10,313 nucleotides of DNA. Source: an uncultured Lachnospiraceae bacterium (GTDB lineage Bacteria > Bacillota > Clostridia > Lachnospirales > Lachnospiraceae). The DNA is taken from contig CAJTYN010000053.1 of the NCBI GenBank assembly GCA_910584115.1, positions 6,741 through 17,053 of the forward strand, given 5' to 3'. The notes beneath the pieces are model-generated. The model worked only from the letters and a program-made list of their open reading frames with translations. It had not been told where the DNA came from and made no database searches. Positions 1-6,471 of this stretch are shown in pieces (within the stretch, counting starts at the first letter, position 1; each line of letters opens with the position of its first letter). The position numbers and the translations under genes were made by a program.

Positions 1-239
1 CCTGCCGTCTGACGGCCATAGCTGTATCCCGCGCCGCCCCGGCCGCCCTCCCGCTCCTGCATGATCTGGTCGTAGGCTTCCTGCACTTCCTTGAACTTCT
101 CTTCCGCGAGCCCGGCCAGGGGATTGTCTGCGTAGGAATCCGGATGGTACTTCCTGCTCATATCCCGGTATGCCCTCTTTATCTCATCGTTGGATGCTTT
201 GGGCGAAACGCCCAGCACCCCATATGGATCCACGATCAT
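1..239 (-). CDS. J-domain (DnaJ-like) protein, 3' part cut by window edge
   Basis: This is a partial gene: the first 79 codons are in the window and the rest lies to the left. The N-terminus is a J-domain. It begins MIVDPYGVLGV, has the helix II pattern EIKRAYRDMSRKYHPD with the invariant HPD at residues 32-34, and a helix III containing FKEVQEAYDQIM. A short Gly-rich stretch (residues about 65-73) follows. J-domains stimulate Hsp70 (DnaK) ATPase activity, so a co-chaperone role is expected. Whether this is full-length DnaJ or a short J-protein cannot be seen, because the zinc-finger region would lie outside the window. The ATG overlaps the stop of the upstream DUF5685 gene (ATGA), and a very strong AAAAGGAGGT sits 5 nt upstream, inside the end of that gene. 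Translational coupling is therefore likely. The J-domain call is secure; the subtype is not. Confidence 0.9.
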   Translation of the reverse strand, partial: MIVDPYGVLGVSPKASNDEIKRAYRDMSRKYHPDSYADNPLAGLAEEKFKEVQEAYDQIMQEREGGRGGAGYSYGRQTA

Positions 240-1096
240 CTGGAACCTCCTTTTGTATCCTGATCTTTATCCTTCATCATCCTGCGGTACTTGACCCAGA
301 CCCCCGAATACAGGATGTTGCGCAGTATATCCGCTTCCATGAGGCAGGGGAGCTGCTCGAAGGCGCCGCTGCATTCGGAGATCATCATCTCCAGCATCTG
401 CCCGCAGTCCCGCGAAAATCGCTCCTGATCCCCCGCGTAACGGTCCCACATATCCTTCAGCGGATTGTACAGGCCCTTCTCCCGGTCTTTCGGCAGATCC
501 TCGAAGGCGTCCATCAGATAGATGAATTTCCCCAGGTAAAATCCCATCCGCCGCAGTTTCTCTTCCCACTCATCCTGCCTGAGGACGAGCAGTTCCTCCA
601 TCAGCCGCCCAAAACATCCGGCGGCGGCATCCAGGTCCTGGCAGTCCTCTTTTTCCAGCGTCCGCAGCGCTTTTAGCTGGCGCCGGAAGACAGATGCCTG
701 GCGCGGGTATCCTCTTTCCACTTTCTGCGCCTTCTTATGGAGCATGTGGATGCCTGTCAGCCCCGGCAGGCTCTTCTCATCCTGCCAGTCGTCCACAAAA
801 TGATAATATGTGAGCAGGATGTTCATATCTGCCCCGTACCTGGTCAGAGCGTTTTTCAGGATCGGGATCTTTTTCACCGGATGCACCGCACAGCGGCGGG
901 TGGTCATCGTCGTCTTCTCTTCATACAATGAACTGAGCAGGATGACCACGAAGGTCATGTCGTAGGTGAGGGTCATCTGCCCCCGGACCCCATACACATC
1001 CCGCAGTTCATGACAAAGCCCGCAGTAATAGCCTTTATACTGATAATATTCCCGGATCTTCATCTCCGGTCTGTCGATCGTCACATATCCGAACAA
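236..1096 (-). CDS. DUF5685 family protein, possible isoprenoid-synthase-like fold
   Basis: This 286-residue protein begins FGYV and carries the conserved YYCGLCHEL block (CxxC at residues 25-28), the TLTYDMTF block and RRCAVHP (Cys69, His72). I recognise these as the DUF5685 family of Clostridia, whose function is unknown to me. No signal peptide or clear membrane helix is visible, so it is probably cytoplasmic. Two acidic motifs stand out: VDDWQDE at 101-107 and DAFEDLPKDREKGLYNP at 196-212. The second resembles the DxxED...G.Y.P motif of squalene/phytoene synthases; that link is my inference. The start is a TTG (1096-1094) with AGGAAGGAG about 8 nt upstream, chosen because the family starts with MFGYV. 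The gene overlaps the downstream J-domain gene by 4 nt and probably forms a two-gene operon with it. Confidence 0.87.
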   Translation of the reverse strand: MFGYVTIDRPEMKIREYYQYKGYYCGLCHELRDVYGVRGQMTLTYDMTFVVILLSSLYEEKTTMTTRRCAVHPVKKIPILKNALTRYGADMNILLTYYHFVDDWQDEKSLPGLTGIHMLHKKAQKVERGYPRQASVFRRQLKALRTLEKEDCQDLDAAAGCFGRLMEELLVLRQDEWEEKLRRMGFYLGKFIYLMDAFEDLPKDREKGLYNPLKDMWDRYAGDQERFSRDCGQMLEMMISECSGAFEQLPCLMEADILRNILYSGVWVKYRRMMKDKDQDTKGGSR

Positions 1097-1109
1097 TCTG
1101 TGTGCTCCT
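1097..1109 (-). promoter_or_regulatory. Ribosome binding site deciding the TTG start of the DUF5685 gene
   Basis: Read on the minus strand, the sequence AAGGAAGGAG (roughly 1114-1105) lies about 8 nt before TTG at 1096-1094. There is no ATG in frame at this point, and the family-conserved FGYV follows the TTG directly, so the TTG is the best start. Confidence 0.6.
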
Positions 1110-1129
1110 TCCTTTGGACTCTCTGTCTT

Positions 1130-1158
1130 ATCTTACTATAGCCGGGTGCTTTTTGCAA
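1130..1158 (-). promoter_or_regulatory. Putative sigma-A promoter for the DUF5685/J-protein operon
   Basis: On the minus strand a TTGCAA -35 box (1158-1153) is followed after exactly 17 nt by TAAGAT (1135-1130) as the -10 box. Each matches the consensus at 4 of 6 positions. A TSS about 7 nt downstream would leave a leader of about 25-30 nt carrying the AAGGAAGGAG site. It sits back to back with the promoter of the methyltransferase gene. This was found by eye only. Confidence 0.45.
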
Positions 1159-1167
1159 TGATTTTTG

Positions 1168-1197
1168 TTTTCAAACATACGCGGGAGATGGTATAAT
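1168..1197 (+). promoter_or_regulatory. Putative sigma-A promoter with extended -10 for the methyltransferase gene
   Basis: A perfect TATAAT at 1192-1197 is preceded by TGG, giving an extended -10 (TGnTATAAT). A weak -35 (TTTTCA, 1168-1173) lies 18 nt upstream. The ATG at 1240 follows a leader of about 35 nt with AAAGGA at 1224-1229. The leader is too short for a SAM riboswitch or T-box. The -35 regions of this and the divergent promoter lie within about 10 bp of each other. Confidence 0.55.
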
Positions 1198-1239
1198 AAG
1201 ACCGCTGTACAAGTTTATGACTGAAAGGAAAAGATCGAT

Positions 1240-2112
1240 ATGACCAGAGAAGGATTTCTAAGATCATGTACAAGGACCGTCCTGCTGGACGGCGCCACCG
1301 GTTCTAATCTCATGGCGGCCGGGATGCCCCGGGGGGTCTGCCCGGAGGCGTGGATACTGGAACACCCGGATGTGATCCACCAACTGCAGACCGCTTACGT
1401 AAAGGCCGGCAGCGAGATCATCTACGCGCCCACCTTCGGCGGAAACCGGATCAACCTGAAACGGCACGGCCTGGAGGGGAGGATCCGGGAACTGAATCTG
1501 ACCCTGATGGACTTCGCAAAAAAAGCCGCCCGCGGACAAGCCCTGGTCGCCGGGGATGTGACCACCACGGGACAGTTCATGGAGCCGCTGGGCGACCTGA
1601 CTTATGAAGAAGTCTTCGATACTTATAAGGAACAGATCGCGCTGCTGGCCGAGGGGGGCGCGGACCTGATCGTGGTGGAGACGATGATCCACATCGGAGA
1701 GACCTGCGCCGCCCTGGACGCGGCCCATGCCGTCTGTGACCTGCCCGTCATGTGCTCCATGACTGTGGAAGCGGACGGAAAGATCTTCACCGGGGGCAAC
1801 ATCATAGACGCCTCCTCCCAATTAGAAGCGGCAGGCGCAGATGCCGTCGGGATCAACTGTTCCTGCGGCCCGGAACAGTTGGAAGCCCTCATCCAGAACA
1901 TCCGCCAGACCGTCTCTATCCCCGTCCTGGCAAAACCAAACGCCGGGATGCCCGTCATCGACGCGGACGGACAGGCAGTCTACAAAATGGAACCTGAGGT
2001 CTTCGCTGCGCACATGAAAGTCCTGGCCGACCGGGGCGCTACCTTACTCGGCGGCTGCTGCGGCACGACGCCCGCCTTTATCACGGCCCTGGCACGAGTC
2101 CTTCGCCAATGA
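1240..2112 (+). CDS. Stand-alone homocysteine S-methyltransferase-family protein
   Basis: This 290-residue protein is a single Hcy-binding (pfam02574-type) TIM barrel, the fold of the MetH N-terminal module, BHMT and MmuM. It carries the barrel-start motif LLDGATGSNL (15-24), TPTFGGN-like APTFGGN (63-69), the GDVTTTGQFMEPLG block (105-118), GINCSCGP with Cys207, and GGCCGTTP with Cys273/Cys274. The three cysteines match the zinc site that activates the homocysteine thiol in this family. Length fits a lone domain: there is no pterin, cobalamin-binding or reactivation domain. The likely role is transfer of a methyl group to homocysteine to make methionine in the cytoplasm; the methyl donor (S-methylmethionine, betaine, or a separate corrinoid or folate partner) cannot be told from sequence. 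The ATG is supported by AAAGGA 10 nt upstream. The last 32 bp overlap the 3' end of the convergent Enzyme I gene. Confidence 0.88.
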   Translation: MTREGFLRSCTRTVLLDGATGSNLMAAGMPRGVCPEAWILEHPDVIHQLQTAYVKAGSEIIYAPTFGGNRINLKRHGLEGRIRELNLTLMDFAKKAARGQALVAGDVTTTGQFMEPLGDLTYEEVFDTYKEQIALLAEGGADLIVVETMIHIGETCAALDAAHAVCDLPVMCSMTVEADGKIFTGGNIIDASSQLEAAGADAVGINCSCGPEQLEALIQNIRQTVSIPVLAKPNAGMPVIDADGQAVYKMEPEVFAAHMKVLADRGATLLGGCCGTTPAFITALARVLRQ

Positions 2113-3721
2113 CCGTCTCCCGGATCTCTTTTCTCACCGGGAGGATGCAGGATGGGACCACGGAGAGCATATCCACGCCCATGCGCAGGAATTCCCCCGT
2201 CAGCACCGTGTCGGCCGCCAATTCTCCGCAGATCCCCGCCCAGCAGCCTTCCCGGTGGCTCTCCCGGATCACGATATCGACCATCTTCAGGATAGCCGGA
2301 TGGTGCTCCCTGTACCGATCCTTTAGGTGGGGGTTCTGTCTGTCCATGGCCAGCGTATACTGGGTCAGGTCGTTGGTTCCCATACTGAGGAAATCCACCT
2401 CCCGCGCCAGTTCCCCGGCCATCATCACCGCCGCCGGTGTCTCCACCACGATCCCCTGCTGGATATCCTGGTAGGGGATCTTCTGGGCGCGCAGCTCTTC
2501 TTTGACCTCCCGCACCAGCTCCTGGATCTCCCGGATCTCTTCCACCGATGTGATCATCGGGTACATGACCGCCAGATTCCCGTAGGCGCTGGCATGGTAG
2601 ATGGCGCGGAGCTGTTCCTTGAACATCTCTTTTCGCTCCAGACAGAACCGGATGCCCCGGTTGCCCATGGCCGGATTGCTCTCCACGGAAAGACCCATGT
2701 AATCCTCCCGTTTCTCGGACCCGATATCCAACGTACGGATGACCACCAGTTTATCTCCCATCTTCTGGGTCACTTTCTTATAAGTCTGGAACAGTTCTTT
2801 CTCACCGGGATAATTTTCCCGCCCCAGATACTGGAATTCGCTGCGCAGCAGCCCGATCCCCCCTGCGCCGTTCTCCAGCGCGCTGTCTAGATCTTCCAGA
2901 TCGCCGATGTTGGCATAGAGCCGGACCCGGTGTCCGTCTGCGGTGATGTCCTCTTCGTCTTTCAGGGACCGGAGGTATGCCTGCTCTTTTTGTTCCTCCC
3001 GCTGCCGTTTCTGGTATTCCACCAGCAGCGCGGCGTCCGGATCCAGGTAGATCTTCCCGGCATAGCCGTCCACGATGCACAGCCTGCCCTCCCACTGCTG
3101 CTGGACAGACACGCAGATCAATGAGGGAACATTGATGGCTTTTACCAGGATCGATGTGTGGGACAGGGAGGACCCGCCCTGGGTGAGGAAGCCCAGGACC
3201 TTGCTCTTGTCCAGCTCTATGACGTCGCTGGGGGACATGTTCTCTGCCGCTATGATGACCGGCTCTTTCAGCCTGTATCTCTCCCGGGAGAGTCCGTCCA
3301 GGATATAGGTGAGGCGCTCTGTGACCGCGCGGACATCCCGGATCCGAGCTGTCACCACCTCGTCTTCCAGACTGGAAAATGTAGCGGCCAGTTCGTCCCT
3401 GGTGGTGACCAGGGCGTAAGAGACATTCACTTTCTCTGTGCCGACCAGACTCTCGATCGCTCTGGAAAAACCGGCGCCCTCCAGCAGTGCGGTCTGCCTT
3501 TTGCACAGGGCTGCCTCCTGCATGTCCCCTTTTGCCGCAGCCTCCTCAGCGAGAGCGGTCAGCTCCGCGACCGCCTGTTTTTTTGCGTTCTGATATCTGG
3601 CTAACTCCTGTCTCACGTCGGATATGGCATGGGGATAGCCGAGCCGCTCCGGCATCTGGTGATACCGGATCTTGCCGACCGCGATCCCCTGGGCGATAGC
3701 CAGGCCCTCGTAAACTTCCAT
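2081..3721 (-). CDS. ptsI: PTS Enzyme I (phosphoenolpyruvate-protein phosphotransferase)
   Basis: This 546-residue protein has full Enzyme I architecture: an N-terminal HPr-binding and phospho-His domain (about 1-230) and a C-terminal PEP-binding TIM barrel (about 250-535). Enzyme I moves phosphate from PEP to its own histidine and then to HPr. Family residues are present: His188 as phospho-acceptor, Arg293 (LLRSEF), Arg329 (VVIRTLDIG), Glu427 (VVETPA), Asn450-Asp451 (MGTNDLTQYT), Arg461 and Cys498 (GICGE). An oddity is the phospho-His loop GGSSLSH, one residue longer than the usual GGRTSH type. No HPr or EII gene is nearby; it is the last gene of an ABC-transporter operon, 34 nt after the binding protein gene. 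The ATG is supported by AGAGGG about 5 nt upstream. It could be the main Enzyme I of the cell or a specialised paralogue; I favour a paralogue because of the context. Confidence 0.93.
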   Translation of the reverse strand: MEVYEGLAIAQGIAVGKIRYHQMPERLGYPHAISDVRQELARYQNAKKQAVAELTALAEEAAAKGDMQEAALCKRQTALLEGAGFSRAIESLVGTEKVNVSYALVTTRDELAATFSSLEDEVVTARIRDVRAVTERLTYILDGLSRERYRLKEPVIIAAENMSPSDVIELDKSKVLGFLTQGGSSLSHTSILVKAINVPSLICVSVQQQWEGRLCIVDGYAGKIYLDPDAALLVEYQKRQREEQKEQAYLRSLKDEEDITADGHRVRLYANIGDLEDLDSALENGAGGIGLLRSEFQYLGRENYPGEKELFQTYKKVTQKMGDKLVVIRTLDIGSEKREDYMGLSVESNPAMGNRGIRFCLERKEMFKEQLRAIYHASAYGNLAVMYPMITSVEEIREIQELVREVKEELRAQKIPYQDIQQGIVVETPAAVMMAGELAREVDFLSMGTNDLTQYTLAMDRQNPHLKDRYREHHPAILKMVDIVIRESHREGCWAGICGELAADTVLTGEFLRMGVDMLSVVPSCILPVRKEIRETVIGEGLVPGP

Positions 3722-3739
3722 CTTTTCCCTCTCTTTTTC

Positions 3740-3776
3740 GTATATCTAGTATATCTTAATCACAGGCGGCTTTGAA
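3740..3776 (-). promoter_or_regulatory. Possible internal promoter and direct repeat before the Enzyme I gene
   Basis: In the 34-nt gap before ptsI, reading on the minus strand, TTCAAA (3776-3771, inside the end of the binding protein gene) is followed after 17 nt by TATACT (3753-3748, 5 of 6 to consensus). A 7-bp direct repeat, GATATAC-TA-GATATAC, overlaps the -10. Transcription would start about 20 nt before the ATG, leaving room for the AGAGGG ribosome site. This could let Enzyme I be made independently of the operon. It is weak evidence, by eye. Confidence 0.35.
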
Positions 3777-4841
3777 CTCTGTCCAGTTCTTATTGTAGGC
3801 CGCGTTCGCTTCCTCGCTCACATTCTGTACGATCTCACCTTCTGTCACCGAGTCGGGAACGGCCAGATCCTGGTTTTCCAGGAGCGCGTCCGCCTCCTTG
3901 TTCGTAGAGTAATACCCCATGAAATCAAAACATTTCGCCCCCACTTCGGGCTGGAGGATATAGTCCAGGAACTGATGGGCCGCCTCGCTGTTGGGCGCTT
4001 TGGATGGGATGAATCCGGCCATGATGCCGAAGCCCAGGCCCTCTTCAGGATAGACCACCTTCAGATCTGGGTTTTCCGCCAGTGCCGTGTTCACCTGGGA
4101 CGTATACAGAAATGCCACGCTGGCCTCCCCGTTGAGCAGGGCGTTCTGAGTGTTGTCGTCCTGGATCATGCGCACATTGGGCGCGAGGGCTTTTAACTTT
4201 TCCCCGGCCTCCTCGATGACGGAGACATCCTCCTCGTTCATGGACTTGCCCATGGAGAGGAGCGTGATCCCGTTGATCACACGGTAGTTGGCCGTCAGGG
4301 CGATGCTGTCTTTTAGCGCTTCATTCCAGAGGTCCTCGTACCCTTTGATCTCGAAGTCCACGGCCTCCGGGTCATACACGATCAGCGGGATCCCCGCCCC
4401 ATAAGGCACCGTGTATTCGTCGTTCTCATCGTAAAACTGGCCCTGGTACAGGGGATTGATGTTCTTGAAGTTCTCGATCTTGGACTGATCCAGCTTCTGG
4501 GCCAGGCCCTCGCCCACCGCCGACTCGATGATGTAGTCGTCCGCGATGACAAGATCGTAATCGCCGCCCTTTGCCTGGGCCAGTTTTTCGAGCATCGTCT
4601 CGTCCGTGTCGAAATTAGAGTAGACGAGCTCGATCCCCGTCTCCTCCTCAAAAGAATCCAGGACTTCCTGGGGGAACATCCCTTCCCAGGTAAACAGCAC
4701 CATCTCCTTGGCGCCTCCGCTCTCACCCGCATCACTGCTGCCCGCATCCTTGTTCCCGCCGCATCCCGTCAGGCAGAAGACCGAGATGAGCGCCGCCGCC
4801 AGTGTGACGGACAGCCCTTTTTTCATTTTCAATTTCATCAT
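3756..4841 (-). CDS. potD: PotD-family substrate-binding lipoprotein of ABC importer
   Basis: This 361-residue protein has a lipoprotein signal: basic start (MMKLKMKKG), hydrophobic core and lipobox LTGC with Cys27 as lipid-anchored residue, followed by a Gly/Ser/Asp linker. It is therefore expected on the outer face of the membrane. The mature part aligns with PotD/PotF: TWEGMFPQEVLDSFEEETGI, the YDLVIADDYI strand, QKLDQSKIENFKNI and YTVPY. The family binds spermidine or putrescine. Yet most polyamine contacts of E. coli PotD appear replaced here: Tyr37 to Met55, Ser83 to Asp101, Asp168 to Asn185, Glu171 to Val188, Trp229 to Tyr246, Trp255 to Gly272 and Asp257 to Met274; Trp52 and Tyr103 remain. 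The ligand is thus probably not a polyamine (inference). The start overlaps the potC stop (ATGA) with GGAGG 9 nt upstream; a second ATG follows directly. A longer in-frame extension upstream lies inside potC and is unlikely. Confidence 0.9.
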   Translation of the reverse strand: MMKLKMKKGLSVTLAAALISVFCLTGCGGNKDAGSSDAGESGGAKEMVLFTWEGMFPQEVLDSFEEETGIELVYSNFDTDETMLEKLAQAKGGDYDLVIADDYIIESAVGEGLAQKLDQSKIENFKNINPLYQGQFYDENDEYTVPYGAGIPLIVYDPEAVDFEIKGYEDLWNEALKDSIALTANYRVINGITLLSMGKSMNEEDVSVIEEAGEKLKALAPNVRMIQDDNTQNALLNGEASVAFLYTSQVNTALAENPDLKVVYPEEGLGFGIMAGFIPSKAPNSEAAHQFLDYILQPEVGAKCFDFMGYYSTNKEADALLENQDLAVPDSVTEGEIVQNVSEEANAAYNKNWTEFKAACD

Positions 4842-5620
4842 TTTACATTTCCTCCTTTTTCTATAGCTCTTTTGATCGCCAGCAAGAGCACTGTGACCGC
4901 CAGCATCACTGTACACAGCGCGTTGATCTCGGGCGTCACCCCAAATTTGATCTGGGTATACACTTTGACCGGAAGGGTATTCAGCCTGGGTCCATTGACA
5001 AAGATACTGATCACCACGTCGTCCAGGGACATGGCAAAAGCCAGCATGGCCCCCGACAGCACCGCGGGCATCACCAGCGGCAGCGTCACGTCAAAAAAAG
5101 TGCGCGCCGGCGTGGCCCCCAGATCCATGGCGGCCTCCTCCAGAGCCGGATCCATGCCCGCCATCCTGGCCTTGACCATCATCAGGATGTAGGGGATGCA
5201 GAAAGCCGTATGGGCGATGACCAGCGTCACCATGCCGAAAGGCAGGCTCAGCACGGCAAAAAACGCCATGAACACCATACCTAAGATGATCTCCGGGATC
5301 ATGATCGGCAGAGTGGCGATGTACTCCATGACCCCCTTCGAGCGGAACTTCACTTTCATCAGTCCCACCGCCCCCACCGTCCCGATCACCGCCGCCGCCA
5401 GACAGCTCAAGCCTCCTAAGACCAGGCTGTTCTTTAATGCCTCCCAGATGTCCGGATCCTGAAAGAGGGCCTGATACCACTGCAGGGAAAATCCCCTCCA
5501 CAGGGCCGTTGACTTGGCCTCGTTAAAGGAATAGACCACCACGCAGACGATGGGCAGATAGATGAATGCCAGCACCAGCCCCAGGTAGATCCCCGCAAGC
5601 TTCGACTTATTCCTACTCAA
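4838..5620 (-). CDS. potC: Pot-type ABC transporter permease (PotC-like)
   Basis: This is a 260-residue integral membrane protein with about six hydrophobic segments (roughly 8-30, 64-88, 101-124, 128-150, 182-208, 234-250). The EAA loop, EEAAMDLGATPARTFFDVTL (161-180), is the contact site for the ATPase. The following LSLDD-type stretch (SLDDVVISIFVNGP) and NTLPVKVYTQIKFGVTPEINAL are typical of the PotC/PotI group. It forms the membrane channel with the PotB-like permease. The start is TTG (5620-5618), overlapping the potB stop as TTGA, with GGAGGG 6 nt upstream; no better ATG exists near the front of the hydrophobic segment. Length matches the family (about 255-275). The gene overlaps the binding-protein gene by 4 nt at its end. 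Confidence 0.93.
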   Translation of the reverse strand: MSRNKSKLAGIYLGLVLAFIYLPIVCVVVYSFNEAKSTALWRGFSLQWYQALFQDPDIWEALKNSLVLGGLSCLAAAVIGTVGAVGLMKVKFRSKGVMEYIATLPIMIPEIILGMVFMAFFAVLSLPFGMVTLVIAHTAFCIPYILMMVKARMAGMDPALEEAAMDLGATPARTFFDVTLPLVMPAVLSGAMLAFAMSLDDVVISIFVNGPRLNTLPVKVYTQIKFGVTPEINALCTVMLAVTVLLLAIKRAIEKGGNVK

Positions 5621-6471
5621 TACAGTCCCTCCAATTCACTCGTGTGGGTGATCCGCCGGTACAGGTAGATGATCAGGGTCGTCAACACAGTCAGCGACAC
5701 CGCCAGCGCCGCCGCAAAGGGCCAGTTGCTCCCCCGGGTCATCTGATCCTGGATCAGGCTCCCCACCAGCACGATCTTATTTCCCCCAAGGATATCCGCG
5801 ATGAAGAACAGCCCCATGGACGGGATGAAGGTGAGGATCATCCCCGACAAGAGTCCCGGCAGGGTCATCTTCAAGGTCACGGTAAAAAAAGCCTGCACCG
5901 CGCCCGCGCCTAAGTCCCTGGCCGCCTCCACCAGCGACCAGTCCAGCTTCTCCGCGCTGGAATATACAGACAGGATCATAAAAGGCAGCAGCGTGTAGAT
6001 CATGCCCAGCAGCACCGACGGATAGCTGTACAGCATCTTCAGAGGATCTTCGATGATCCCCAAACGGAGCAGGATGTCGTTTAAGACGCCTTTCGTCTGC
6101 AGGATGACGATCCACCCGTACAGACGGATCAGGCTGTTGATCCAAAAAGGCAGCATCAAGAACATCATGACCCGGCTCTTCCATTTACTGCTCAGTTTCG
6201 CCATAAAATAGCCGAAGGGATAGCCGATCAGCATGATGGAGAGTGTGCTGGTAAAAGCCAGTCTCAGGGACTGGGAGAAGGTATCCAGATACACCGGATC
6301 CGCGATCCTCCTGTAATTTTCCAGTGTGAGATGCCAATCCACCCCATAGCCTTCCCTGTTGGTGGCAAAGCTCAGCGCCACCATGTAGATCAAAGGCCCG
6401 ACCACGAAGACCAGGGTGAAGAGATAGAGGGGCAGGACGGTGAATGACCACAGATCTTTCTTCTTTTTCAT
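5617..6471 (-). CDS. potB: Pot-type ABC transporter permease (PotB-like)
   Basis: This is a 284-residue permease starting MKKKKDLWSF, with a basic N-terminus before the first membrane helix (about 9-35). Further hydrophobic segments lie at about 68-92, 100-125, 147-170, 204-232 and 252-271. The EAA motif VEAARDLGAGAVQAFFTVTL (181-200) docks to the ATPase. LPFWINSLIRLYGWIVIL and the GNKIVLVGSLIQDQM region are typical of the PotB/PotH group. The ATG at 6471 overlaps the potA stop (ATGA), with GGAGG 7 nt upstream. The reading frame is open further upstream, but that part lies inside potA, so I reject the longer version. It pairs with the PotC-like protein to form a heterodimeric channel. Confidence 0.93.
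   Translation of the reverse strand: MKKKKDLWSFTVLPLYLFTLVFVVGPLIYMVALSFATNREGYGVDWHLTLENYRRIADPVYLDTFSQSLRLAFTSTLSIMLIGYPFGYFMAKLSSKWKSRVMMFLMLPFWINSLIRLYGWIVILQTKGVLNDILLRLGIIEDPLKMLYSYPSVLLGMIYTLLPFMILSVYSSAEKLDWSLVEAARDLGAGAVQAFFTVTLKMTLPGLLSGMILTFIPSMGLFFIADILGGNKIVLVGSLIQDQMTRGSNWPFAAALAVSLTVLTTLIIYLYRRITHTSELEGLY

Noticed and set aside
1198..1239. Possible SAM riboswitch or T-box in the leader of the methyltransferase gene
   Set aside because: The leader is only about 35 nt and shows no conserved stems or terminator.
2117..2143. Inverted repeat CTCCCGG...CCGGGAG with a 13-nt loop just after the methyltransferase stop
   Set aside because: The stem is only 7 bp, the loop is long and no T-run follows on either strand. 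It lies in the coding sequence of Enzyme I, so it is a poor terminator candidate.
3279..3292. Perfect 14-bp palindrome CTCTCCCGGGAGAG
   Set aside because: It lies within the Enzyme I coding region, encodes ordinary residues (GLSRE) and has no nearby promoter; chance in GC-rich coding DNA is the simplest explanation.
4842..4916. A 25-residue N-terminal extension of the binding protein
   Set aside because: It would place a charged segment before the lipoprotein signal and lies inside potC. The ATG at 4841 gives a standard signal peptide and has GGAGG upstream.
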